This document shows positions 38,799 through 49,690 of a stretch of 64,000 bases of DNA, in pieces. This DNA is from Blasia pusilla. Taxonomy: Eukaryota > Marchantiophyta > Marchantiopsida > Blasiales. The DNA is taken from contig CM114271.1 in NCBI GenBank assembly GCA_050084515.1, positions 15,190,001 through 15,254,000 of the forward strand. Direction: 5' to 3'. The first letter of the stretch is position 1. Every line of letters starts with the position of its first letter. The translations under genes were made by a program, and so were the position numbers. The notes under the pieces are model-generated. The model had not been told where the DNA came from, did no database searches, and worked only from the letters and a program-made list of their open reading frames with translations.

Positions 38799-38940
38799 GT
38801 ACATTTGGGACACATCCATCATCCCCAAGGAACCCTAGTGAGAGGTGGCGTCAGACATGCCATATGCCAAGCTCTCGAACATCCATCACAGACTAGCATC
38901 GTGGCCGCATCACGAGCAGAACCACACAACATATAACGCA
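38799..38940 (-). pseudogene. PHD finger at the C-terminus of copy B pol
   Basis: The frame continues straight from the integrase tail into MLCGSARDAATMLVCDGC, RAWHMACLTPPL and WMCPKC. That is the C4HC3 spacing of a PHD finger, with the CDGC and final CPKC pairs, the His and the next Cys. The first CxxC pair is incomplete: the outer Cys position is TAT here and TGA in copy A, both one step from TGT. A TGA just before WMCPKC corresponds to CGA in copy A. PHD fingers usually read histone tails, so a targeting role is inferred. Confidence 0.82.
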
Positions 38941-38944
38941 AGCT

Positions 38945-40100
38945 TGCAAGACCTACTCCTAAGCTCGGATCTACTGTACCATCAATGTTAGGAAGGTGAC
39001 ATGGCGCACAATTACGCACATGGTCCTTCCATACCATACCATCGCGTCCCTCGAGCAAGAGAACACTGGATGGCAAAACGTCATGCACTCTCAGGATAGT
39101 GCACCCTGCAGTCACATCCAACGTCGTCGGTGCCGTCTGCTGCAAGTAGACATAATCTCCCTTATGAAACCTCCGGATAGTTGGTTGATAACCACCACCC
39201 TGAATAGTTGCAAACCTCAACATATCCCTATGCTGCGCAATCACAAAGTTCTTGAACGCCATGGGCATCACTCTCCGAAATAACTGTGCCCTCTGAGAAC
39301 ATGCTTGCATCCATACATCTAGGTCATCAAGGTCCAGCACCTCACCAACATCTCGACGAATGGCCGCAGGTAAATCTGGCTCTTGACCATAAAGTAGCAA
39401 GTACGGTGAAAAAGATGCTAAGGATGCCTGTCTGCTGAATCTGTGTCCCATCGCCAACCAGGGAAACTGGAGGTCCCAATCTCCTAGGTGACCTCTCTAC
39501 AAGCCATACTTGCGTAAAACCCTCTTCACCGTCTGCACAACTCTCTCCGCTAATCCATCCGCCTCGGGATGATCTTGCGAAGTCGTGCGGTGGTCGATCA
39601 GCGCCTGATCACACAAGGCCTGGAACTTACCACGAAAATTGGTAATGTGGTCTGTCAACACCTCAGCCGGTGCGCCATAATGACTCAACACTCTGTCAAG
39701 GAAGGCATAAGCTACTCCCTCACTCGCTTTGTCAGGCAATGCAACCAACTCGATCCACTTCGAGAAGTGCTCGACCATCACCAACACATAACGACTGTGA
39801 CGCTCCGTCAAAGGCAAAGGTCCTGCAAAATCCAAAATCCATATATACCCTAAGCCCATGATCAGTAATGGATGCAATTGTGGAGTCGGAGCATTGAACG
39901 ATGCTCAAACCCGATCACACACCACGAACCTGGCAATAAAGTGCTGAGCGTCAGTCTACATGCCTCGCCACCAATACTGGAGCAAGATATACATCCGCTT
40001 CACCCCAAAGTGACCCAACTCCTCGTGGGCATGCTGCACTAGTCGTGCTCTCTACAAAGGATGAGGCACTACGCATACTCTACCATCCTCCCAAACCCTC
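38945..40100 (-). pseudogene. Integrase, copy B
   Basis: HAHEELGHFGVKRMY marks the zinc-binding N-terminus. The catalytic core (39,877-39,497) has first Asp in WILDFAGPLPLTE, second Asp in VLTDHITNF and Glu in ADGLAERVVQTVKR. A TAG after RKYGL interrupts the frame, which then continues in the same phase (39,457-38,819) through YLLLYGQEPDLP and the SH3-like GDYVYLQQTAPTTLDV to VWKDHVRNCAPCHLPNIDG. It leads without a break into the PHD finger. Confidence 0.88.
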
Positions 40101-40390
40101 AAAACATGTGTCCCCTCCCAACGGAACCGTCTGGCCCAGTGTAGGATCCGATCCCGCTCTCTAGCACCCACGGTGCTCGCAACGCTGCCAGTACAAAGGT
40201 ACTACAAGACTACTCCATCATCATGAATATCTCGGCTACATATTGTCTCCTCACTGGCCTCGAGATCCAAGGACTCTCCACTAGACCTCGCCATCGAAGT
40301 CTCCACACTGTGGCTCTCCATAGAGCCTAAATAGGCTGACACGTGCCATCCTGGCACTGACTCCTTATCACTCTCTCCATGCCTTCGAGC

Positions 40391-40843
40391 TCAAGTCGCA
40401 TCTCGCTGACTCGGGCATGGGTTACAACTCAACCCATCTGCATCGTGGTTGAGCATCCCAAGTCTATGTACCATCTGAAAATCATACTCTTGCAACAACA
40501 GAGCCCATCTTGCAAGCTTCCGTGTAAGCTTGTTGGACTTCACCAACCACTTTAGTGGTTGATGATCATTGATGATGGTAAAGGGGCTGCCGAATAAGTA
40601 ACACCTGAAATGCGCGAGAGCCCACACTGCAACCAAGCACTCAACCTCATACGAGATGTACTTTGCCTCTGCAGCGTTGTTCGAGCGGCTAGCATAAGCC
40701 ACCACGAACTCTCTACCCTCATCATCATGTTGGGTGAGTACCGCTCCAAGCCCCAAAACGCAACAATCTGTGTGCAACTGGAAAGGACGCCCCTTGATTG
40801 GTCTCCTCAAGATAGGTGCGGACGTCTCTCTATCCTTGAGCAA
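40391..40843 (-). pseudogene. RNase H, copy B
   Basis: Ty3-type RNase H with QLHTDCCVLGLGAVLTQ (first Asp), YEVECLVAVWAL (Glu), INDHQPLKWLV (Asp) and NHDADGLSCNP (Asp). It follows the RT with a frameshift between them and precedes a ~300-bp linker to integrase. Confidence 0.85.
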
Positions 40844-40858
40844 CAGAAATGCTCGCTC

Positions 40859-41841
40859 CTACTCACCCCCTAGTGCCACTCGTGATCCACCTTGGTCAGC
40901 AAGGTTAGTGGCAATTGAACTAAATCCCTTGACGTACCCCCGATAGAAGTTCGCCAATCTCATGAATGCGCGAACACGGCTCACATGTGTAGGACGTGGA
41001 ATGCGTGAGACAGCCTCTACCTTCGTCTGCTGAATACCAAGGACCCCTAGGTATATTGTATGACCCAAGTACTCAATCTGGTCGTACAAGAACTTGCACT
41101 TGCCTGGATGTAGCTTCAGCCCATATAATTGCAATCGTCGAAACACCTCCTCGAGATGTCACTCATGCTCCTCATCTGTGACGCTAAAGACTACGATGTC
41201 ATAAATATAACACCTAGACCGGCCAAGATCCTATCCATGACCCTCTGAAACTCAGCCGGGGTGTTCTTTAACCCAAATGGTAAGAACCGCCACAGGTACA
41301 AACAATCCTTCTCATGAGGATCGATGCCCCAAAATTGTGTCTTCTGCCTATCCTCCAATCAGATAGGCAGCTGATGGTATCCGGCTCGCAAATCCAATGA
41401 ACACAAGACGTTTGGATGACCAATCACATCCAAGATCTCCTGAGGGGTGGGCATGGCATACTTATTGGACTTTGTCTGCCAATTGATAGGTCGGTAATCC
41501 CCACACATCCGCCAATCCGTCCAGTTGCCATGCACATCCTTCTTGGAAGACATGACAGTGGCAGAAGCATACTCCCCATGCAACATCTCCACTAGTCCTG
41601 CTCCGACCAAGTCCTGGCTCCTACTCTGAATTAGAGCCCTCTCCATATCATTGTACCTGTAGGGTCGTCGGAAGATCGACGTATCATTCGACAACTCAAT
41701 GCGAATCCCCGGTCCCTTTTGCATACCAAAATCCTCCATGCTAAATGCAAAGCAGCTCCTATAACTCCTGAGGAATTGATGTATCCGGCGCCGCTCTCCT
41801 CTTGTCAACTTAGGACCCATATTTGGCTCCCAAGTCTCCAT
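40859..41841 (-). pseudogene. Reverse transcriptase, copy B (catalytic motif changed)
   Basis: The first half is open (41,841-41,359): GPGIRIELSNDTSIFRRPYRY, WRMCGDYRPINWQT and CSLDLRAGYHQLPI. The second half is frameshifted, and KCKFLYDQIEYLGHTIYL is readable at 41,146-40,859. The catalytic YIDD reads YIYD (codons at about 41,198-41,209), so the first Asp of the metal site is lost. Copies C and D keep YIDD. Confidence 0.88.
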
Positions 41842-42139
41842 CGTGATTACGGTAGGACTCTCCGGTGCGGGTATCAGTGGTTGCTATGGTTCAACCCCGT
41901 CTCGAACAACAACACTCAACCGCTCTCTTGCAACCAACTGCAAACTCTGATCTCCTCCACGTGCAGTGCCCAGAACCACACTCGATGCTGTGGCTATCAT
42001 CTCTTGGCGTACCTGCAAAACATCCCAAGAAGTCCAAGGGTGTCTCTCCCAATCTCCCCTGGTGTGTAGATCTCCTCGGGTCTCGCCCCCAGCCATTGCC
42101 TCCACCGTCTCGGTAGGCATAGGGCTCACCAACGCGATG

Positions 42140-43185
42140 GTTGTGATCTGTCACAATCTCATACAGCGTTGCTCAGCCACTCCCAAGCTAAGGATCCATG
42201 TCAAGCAGTTCAGGTCCATCGCCTGACCCAAGACATGGCATCGTGATGCCTCTAACACTGACGATACTGCTGTCACTCATGTGGGAAATCCCATCGCTCG
42301 CTCGCTCTCTCTTGTCGGCGTTGGGCTCCACCAACCGCTGAACCTGGTCATCCAAACCAAGCCAGGACCGGCCTCCTTGTATGCATAGGAAGCGGAAAAA
42401 CTCACAAACGTGGGCAAGGCAGCCCGCGGCCTGCCTACCCTGTTGACCATAGTCAACGGTGGTCAATCATCGTGCCTCACTGCTTGTGATCGACGATGTG
42501 GATCCATAATGGAATCAACTAACAAATGGGAGGGGCGCTCCACTCTCGCATACGCCCTCCGTAACACCGCTTGGGGCACCAAGTTGGTCCATCATAGACG
42601 CGGGCGATGGGCTCTAGAACCTACACTCGCCGCATCCAAGAACACTGCTGGGCCAATCTAGGCACGCACTTGATGAGCACTTGTGACCACCCGTTACCTG
42701 GAGTCTCCTAAGATCGGCACATTCTCCAGAATGTAGGCTGGAGAACGAGACTGGTGCTCATGAAATTGCCGTAAGACCCTCAACATCTCCCAAAAAAACC
42801 TAGACCGAGTGTCAGCCAACCCACAGCCTCGTCCAACACTTGATTGGCCCTGACATGGCCAACCGGAAATGACCAAATCAATGGTCCCTACTTGCTCTAA
42901 GTCCTGCGCCCCCAACAACAAAATATCCCTCAGTAGGGAACTCTGGTGTCCCTATACCGCGGACGCAGAAAATAAGTCGGGAAATCGTAAGCGTAACTGC
43001 GCTACATGTCCTAGTGAGACGCGCCTCACAACATCATCACTCTCCACATACAGGTACTGCTGCACTCGCACTCCTGCATGCAAAACAATAGCTAACCCGG
43101 TGCTAATCCCTCCAAAGAGATCTAACACTCGAATATCCTCCTCCGGGATATACCACACAATGGGTGTGGTATCCAAGGGTGTCAT
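42140..43185 (-). pseudogene. DNA (cytosine-5) methyltransferase domain inside retrotransposon pol, copy B
   Basis: C5 methyltransferases move a methyl group from S-adenosylmethionine to cytosine in DNA. Motifs are in the normal, non-permuted order: motif I VLDLFGGISTGLAIVL (near 43,108-43,130), motif IV VISGWPCQGQS with the catalytic Cys (codon 42,853-42,855), motif VI ILENVPILGD (near 42,712-42,731), a motif VIII-like SVGSRAHRPRLWWTNL (near 42,590-42,640), a C-terminal region with VEPNADKRER, and a motif X-like end near 42,180-42,230. The first three blocks share one frame broken by single stops; a frameshift follows near 42,440. It lies between the protease frame, whose stop it overlaps, and RT. 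Length (~350 codons) fits a bare catalytic domain. The closest group may be DNMT3/DRM-like, judged by the RAHRPRLWWTNL motif; phylogeny is needed. Confidence 0.9.
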
Positions 43186-44231
43186 GTAGCACTCCTTGCT
43201 ACCTCGGGTTCCTCAGACCTGTCACCCTCCGATGCAAACGCGTCGCTCCACGCGGTCTTCACATGCTGATCTGCCAATCGTCGAAGCTCCTCAGTCGAGC
43301 CCCACAATGGCACCTCTCCTCCACGGAATGATGCGGCTACCATAACACTCCTCTTCATAGAAATTTCAGGTATGGGAGTATCCTCTGCATGGACATGTCC
43401 CTCAATCAAATCACTAGGCCAAGTGATGGCAATGCTAAATGCTGCTAAGGTCGCCATCTCTCTTGGCCGTCGCTTGATCACTGCACCTGTGAATCGAACG
43501 GGTAATGAGTTAAGGCGCCCATCACCTGACTGCCATTCTGGTTTGTAGGACACTGACTCCTCCCAATAATCCAGGGAAAATCCCATCGGGTATAATACTG
43601 CTCCACCAACCAAGACGTCGTAAGACTCTGCATCAGTCACTATCGCCTTGGCTCGCACCACGGACTCATCTGTAGGATGTCTCGAGCGAATCCTCACCAC
43701 GACCTCTTGTCGGGTGATATACTGTGTGGTACTCGCTCCACCCAAGGATGTATGTATCCGGAATGGACAACGATCCACATTAGCTCTCGTCAAGCCCAAT
43801 CCTCTGAATGAAATTTTCTCCAACATCAGGGGTTGCGCTCCTGAATCCAACAAGACACGATGCGGACTAAAAGCTCTACCTCCGGGACTCACAAATTGGA
43901 AGATCTCTCCTCGGTTATCCAACAACACAACACCAAGAGAAGCCATGGCACGCTCTATCGTGGGTCTAGCGGGCAACTCCGCCATCCTAGGAGCCGCAAC
44001 CTGCCATGAATCTGACGTGGATGGCCCGAGCATCCACTCCAAGGGCAGGTCCATCACCTCCTTTGCCATCACCTCTGAACGTGATGTAAGAACTCCAACT
44101 CCGCGCTCACATAGTGAAGGGGCGAGCCGAAAAGCCTCGGCGGGCGTACCCTCCCACGTCATAACATCGAAAGCAGAAAATAAAGGAGTGCGATACACAA
44201 CGGTGGGCACCCCCAACAACGTGTTCAACAC
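43182..44231 (-). CDS. Aspartic protease with conserved linker, copy B (349 residues, open)
   Basis: This is the longest uninterrupted retroelement frame here. The retropepsin-type active site is VLLDSGAQPLMLEK (DSG codons near 43,839-43,847), with a later ESYDVLVGGAVLYPMGF like the second strand motif of Ty3 proteases. About 130 residues follow (RPREMATLAAF, SDLIEGHVHAEDTP, GEVPLWGSTEELRRLAD) that occur in A and C at the same place, just before the methyltransferase. The stop overlaps the first Met of the methyltransferase frame. The upstream end meets gag after a single stop. Confidence 0.85.
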   Translation of the reverse strand: MLNTLLGVPTVVYRTPLFSAFDVMTWEGTPAEAFRLAPSLCERGVGVLTSRSEVMAKEVMDLPLEWMLGPSTSDSWQVAAPRMAELPARPTIERAMASLGVVLLDNRGEIFQFVSPGGRAFSPHRVLLDSGAQPLMLEKISFRGLGLTRANVDRCPFRIHTSLGGASTTQYITRQEVVVRIRSRHPTDESVVRAKAIVTDAESYDVLVGGAVLYPMGFSLDYWEESVSYKPEWQSGDGRLNSLPVRFTGAVIKRRPREMATLAAFSIAITWPSDLIEGHVHAEDTPIPEISMKRSVMVAASFRGGEVPLWGSTEELRRLADQHVKTAWSDAFASEGDRSEEPEVARSAT

Positions 44232-44240
44232 ATGCCCCTC

Positions 44241-44855
44241 CTAAGCATCAACAATAAGAGTCATCGCACTCGCTTCTCCCATCGCCCTCCGTGCCTGCAC
44301 ACCAACAGCATCACCAACTCTCAAGGAACTTTGATGAGGACCCATCGATTGGGTCCTCATCGCTTCAGACAACGTGAAAGACTGAGGAAGCCTAGTATGT
44401 TTTCTGGCTTCCCCTCGCTGTGGATCCAACTTTGCGGCTACTCCACGCGTCACAACTACGGTGGCCTCCATCTAGGCAACCCCGCACATCCAACCAGGAT
44501 CCTCCATATCTTTGGCTGCTCCATATGATGTCGATGCCACAACGGAAATTTGCTCATGTAGATACTGTAACTGAGCAGCCATCCTAGCCTCACGTCCGAC
44601 GTCTCCCTCGGCGCGTCTAGGTGGTGGTACTCTACCTCCTCCACGGGCAGCTCCACCACCCTGTCCGGGCAACTCCAACTTCTCGTCCCCCAACGGGACC
44701 ACATGATGCATGATCCCTAGGCCCACCCGGACCGGCTACTCGCTTTGGTGCCCTCTCTAGCCCTCGGTCCGGATGTAACTCAAGATGTTAACTAAAACAC
44801 CTCGCGCGTGTATGACCATACCTCCCACCGATCCCACCGATCTATCCTAATAGTC
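44241..44855 (-). pseudogene. Gag C-terminal part, copy B
   Basis: It keeps the glycine/arginine-rich tail (GGGAARGGGRVPPPRRAEGD) and the later region with DPQRGEARKHTRLPQSF and VGDAVGVQARRAMGEAS, both matching A and C. Capsid and most of the zinc knuckle are deleted at the junction with the LTR remnant near 44,828. Confidence 0.72.
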
Positions 44856-44862
44856 GTGACAA

Positions 44863-45174
44863 TGGTGTTGGAGATGGAGCAACAACACGCTCAAGTAGAA
44901 GCCACACAGTTGGTGTTGGAGGTGAAATTTTGGAAACAAGTGGAGGAGCTTGCTAAGTTGTGACGCACCTTTGGAGTTGATAATGATCATCTACCTTCAA
45001 TATTATGTAGAGGAACAATGGTTCACCAATATGTATGTTTGCTATCACTTAGGAGAGGTTGTGCGTCATTTTGTGATGTCTACATAGAAAGAAGGAGATT
45101 TTTTTTAGGATTCAATTAATACCTAGAAGGAGTTGAGGTTAATGATTAGGGCCAAACTTGTGCCTAATAAGTAG
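44863..45174. other. Flank of copy B, unassigned
   Basis: A short plus-strand frame begins MVLEMEQQHAQVEATQLVLE and looks coiled-coil; it then stops. It might be another retroelement's Gag but is too short to say. Confidence 0.3.
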
Positions 45175-46580
45175 GAAATATGCATTGGGAAAAATCATCT
45201 TTCTTAAATTAGAATCAATGAATCTTGTAGATGCTTCAAGAAGTTAGTTTTGTTTGTAATTATTTTGTATACATTAGCTTGGGTCTAGTTGTAATGTTGG
45301 GAATGCATGCATAGTTAATTTTTTTGGTCTGCTTTTTAAAAAAAAACCATATATTTCTATCATGATTCTGACCCCAACCATGTTGAGTTTTGAAGCATTT
45401 CATCCTCAATTAAAATTTTCCATGTTTTATTTTAAATAAAATGAATTCCCTTGTGAGAAACCATCTTTCACTATTATAGCCATGTAAGGATGCATGTATA
45501 ATGCACTAGCATCTCATTGATAATTTGATACATGGTGAATTTTTTAATTTGATCTTTCTCCAAATTAAAAAAACTTTGCATTTAAAAAAAAGAAATCAAT
45601 GAGGATTATATCTAAAAGTTATTCAAACTTTAGAAAAGACAAGAGGCATCTTATCATTTTATTATGAATTTCATTTTTTGATAATAGTATTTATGCCTTA
45701 ATTAAGTAATATTTCTTCTTTCAATTTAATTTGCGCATGAACATGTACATTTAATATAATGACTCATGTTATTCCTTTCCATAAGAGGTACTGTGACAAC
45801 TCATATTTCCTCCTTGAAAAAATACTCTTTTTTCTTAGAAGAGACTTTCCTCATATACTGATCCCCGTTCCTCAAATTTATAATTTAAAATTACTTCCAT
45901 TTTCTCATGCCCTTTTGTTGGATCTCTTTGAATTTCTTTGAAAAAGAGGAGTAATTTGTTTTTACGTATGAAATGCAGGTGTACGTGGAGATTGTGTTTA
46001 TTACATTCAATCTTGTAAAAATCAACTACAAGCATAAAGGAGTTAATAGATGTGCATGTAAAAGTTATTTCCTTGCTTTTTACGTAGCTACTCATGATTT
46101 TGTTATCTATTTAGAAAGATAATGTCAATCATGGATTGTCTTAAAAATGAATAAGGTTTCCTCCCTTAATTTTATATACACATGTTTATGCATGTTCAAG
46201 CTGAGTCTCTATTAGTTTTGTGGAAATTTCTTATCAGATCCCTTCGGCAATTTTTGTTGTTGTTGAAAAATGGTTTGGTATTAAAATGAGTCAACGTTGT
46301 TTCCTTTCTTGATAATTTTCTATGAAAATTACCATCTAACCAATCCAAATCTCATTTATTATTACCTACTTCAATTGTAGGAGATTACATAGGGTAAGAA
46401 TTAATGTATACTTCAATGATTCATGCATGTCGACTCAATTCTTCAAGATGATTCAAGACGAGCAAGAATCTTGCATGCTCAATGATTCCTCATGGTTTGG
46501 ATTATGGCGTAAGGGGTCATGTAGAGTAACTTTAGCTCCAAACATCCCTTTCGGGATTACTAATGTTTTCGATCATGCCC
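45175..46580 (-). repeat. Dispersed 1.4-kb repeat, right copy of an inverted pair
   Basis: It is the reverse-complement partner of 16,757-18,262, with many small indels. Immediately outside it, at 46,583-46,605, lies GAAACTAGAAAAAATAGATA. The left copy is flanked at 16,733-16,755 by the same motif in the same, not inverted, orientation. Confidence 0.8.
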
Positions 46581-46605
46581 ATTGAAACTAGAAAAAATAG
46601 ATAAG

Positions 46606-49600
46606 ATGAGTTGAGTGTGGTACCTAAACCCTCCAACTTGTTCTTGTCTATGTAGAATCTCAAGGCGAATAGCTCAAAAAATTAACTTAAGTGGAAGCCC
46701 GAGGAATCCATGAGGTGAGGCAAGTTAGCCTTAGTTCACCATGGAGGTGAACTAAGGGTACGAGATGGATTGAGAGGTTGGGATTGGGGTTTTGACACCA
46801 AGCCAAGTTCTTGACATCTAATTTTGGAATTGGACCTTGAATTGAGGTTTAGATATTGAGTTATGGTTTGAGACTTGTTTGAGGTCCATTAGGCACTTGA
46901 GCACCATTTCAAGTCCTTAGACTATTAATGAAGTTTATTGCAAGTCATGAATGACTTGCGTGTGTTGGGGAGTGAGGGGTTAGGTCGATATTTGATATTT
47001 TCTAGATCTGTTGAACTTGAGGGGTGACTTGAGACCAAGTCTCGCAAGGCGCAAAGTTCGTTCATCCAAACGGTGGCTAATGAGAGTGTGTTTGGGTGCA
47101 AATCAACAAGGAGAGTGTAACTTGTTGGACCCATAAGCTTATGTGACACACAAGACCTATGTTCAAGGGAGTAGGTGGATGATACTACCACTAGATAATC
47201 TAGATTTGGTGTAGTTTGTTAAGTTCATGCCCTTTCCATTGTATCTTATGCATTTTTATTTATGTCTATTTGTTTCCTACCTTTATTGTCTTTCATCCAA
47301 GTCATTATGATGTCAAATGTTTTTGTAAGTAACTCTCATATCAAAGGTCCATATTGATCTATTTCCATCAGATTCGATGCTTCCACTTGAGGTCTCCATT
47401 AACTCACTTGTTTCTTTCTTGACATTTGTTGAAGCTTGGTCTATTATTTTATTCTAAATTTCAACTTTACTTTCTAAAATACAATGCCTTCTTCACTTTG
47501 AGTTTGGGTGCCTTCACTTCTTGAAAATACTACTCTCTTATCGACGAAAGAATCCGGTAGACTCAAAAAACCTTAATTTCCTTACTCTTTTGTGGCTTGA
47601 TCCCATCCACTTGTCATTGATAAAATTATCTTTCCTTACTCCTAAGTCTTCTAAGTCCTTCAATTCTTAGTACTCAAAGACTTTGAGCTAAGTTACTTGA
47701 CATTACCTTCCTTCCAACTTTCTCAATTCTTTTCATGCCTCAAAATTAGCTTTGACTCAAGCTACCTACAATATACCTTACACTTGGGTTGCCAGCAACA
47801 TGCATGTGACCTAAACTGGGAGTTTATTTTTGTGCATGAAACTCCACTATGAGTTCAAGTATGCTCACATGATGGACTATCTTGAGTTTTCCAACACATC
47901 TAATACTTGAATGTGATTTCATTTGGACAAAAGAGTTATACTTAATCTAACTTATTACTTCTTATCACTATCTGCAAGCTTGAATGCAAAATTTTACCTT
48001 CTTTGATAACACAAATCAAGATCATGTACTCCTACAATATTGAACATGTTAGGTGTTTGTCTCGTGCAAGGAAAAATTCAAATCCATACCCCTACTTTTT
48101 AAACACTACAATAAACTTAAAGTGACATGCATTAGACTATGAAAGTTTTGTAAAGTATGAATACAATCTCATGTTAATATTATAAATAAATAATACTTCA
48201 AAAAAATTTGATGTGAAGAAAAATGAATTTACTCCTTGCACCAATCTTTGAAAATTTTGCACAAAATCAAGACAAGAGGGCAACTTAAGGGAAGGGTAGT
48301 GTTACAAGTGTATGAGTAGATAACTTAGGATAATCATTGCAAGCATACTCTCAATATCCTATGACGGTTGAGGAGAGGCCTCACATGTAAGAAAACATTC
48401 AAAATCGTATCTGGGAGTGCCCATGATGGGGGCGAGTGAGTTGTGCAAGCGCCCATTTGAGTGACAATGATATCCTCTCATAACAATCTAGTGTACGTTT
48501 CAAAAATTTGACACAAATAGAAGCAAGATTTGAATAAAAAGAGGTAATCTATCAAAATTAAAAAGAGGGGGGACTCAAAGAGTTATGAACACCAAGGCCA
48601 TACTTGACAGGGGAAAACAAAGAGGAGAAATCTTGTACAAGCTAAACTCATTGATAGTAGAAACAATATGGGCAACACCTAAAGGAACATGATTATCAAT
48701 AAAAGCTCTGGTAGTGGCGTGTCCCATAACTAGAGCCCTCCTTAGAATCCCCTTAGGTTGGGCATGTTGTAAAATGATAGAAATCCATTGTCTACAATGT
48801 AAGAGCACAATAGCTAAAGACAACCCATATCTTAAATGGAAAGAATGTGCTCAACCGATCTGCAGCCCTTTCCTTTGAGACGGGGGGAGAAGAAAGTAAT
48901 TAATACATACATACGTACGTGTAGAGGACAAGTGGATACTCTAGACGGCAAGGAAAAAAAACAATTAGAACATGTAGGGGCCGTAACTAGTGATGAAAAT
49001 GTTCAATTTCTCCTCTATAATCCCACAGGTCTCTATGGCTAGCTAGTGTGACAAATTGATGTCCTTCGTGAAGACAATTATGAAGTAGAGTCTTCTTGAG
49101 CGTCGCTATTGCAATCGCTCTTTGTAGCAATCTCCTTGGTGCACCACGTGTGCTAGAACAGAATCTCGCACACGATTTGTAATTACGAGTTCCGCCATCA
49201 CCTTCATCCCCCGGTCATATAAAGATAAACACAAATGAAGGAATCCTACGCAGAGTAGTGCTGCAATATGCACAAAATAATCACTTTCAAGAGCAACATA
49301 GAATATGATATCCCACATAACATCGTGAGTGGCAACCCTCCCACCTCCAACCGACCATGTGCCAAATACAAACCAAGGGAATGTAACCCTAAACCCACTC
49401 ACAATGTATCAAACCAACCACATAACCATAACCACATCTTTTCCATGAAAATATTAAATGGAGCCAAAAAGAATAGAAGGGGGAAATTAAACAAAATAAT
49501 TTATTCCATCCATCCCTTTTTGGACGGAGCCCATCGTAATCCTTCCATGGTTTGTCTTACGGAACTAGAGTAGTCAAGTGGAGTAGTTAAGTTAACTGGG

Positions 49601-49690
49601 AGGGGAGAGGATAACAACATGAACCTGAGAAGAAGAACACACAGAGAGACAGACAGAGACAGAGATTCACGACAGTGTACTGTAGTAGCC
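46606..49690. other. Gene-poor region
   Basis: Short frames only. A plus-strand frame from ATG 49,695 (MATLTCFRGSAQLSWAATL) could be a transit-peptide exon of the following gene, but no splice connection can be shown. Confidence 0.5.

Larger units (their letters stand above)
37854..44862 (-). mobile_element. Ty3/gypsy retrotransposon copy B encoding a DNA methyltransferase and a PHD finger
   Basis: Most complete copy. In element direction: a short piece of 5' LTR (44,862 to about 44,828), the end of gag, aspartic protease, cytosine-5 methyltransferase, RT, RNase H, integrase with PHD finger, purine tract and 3' LTR. The 5' part of gag and most of the 5' LTR are deleted: LTR sequence starting TTGTCACGACTATTAGG runs almost directly into the gag zinc-knuckle region. 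Stops and a few frameshifts break the pol frame. Confidence 0.92.

Noticed and set aside
42140-43185. Bacterial restriction-modification methyltransferase, or a host DNMT/DRM gene
   Set aside because: It lies on the same strand as protease and RT, in the same place in two copies, without introns or a partner nuclease, and its upstream linker is shared by three copies.
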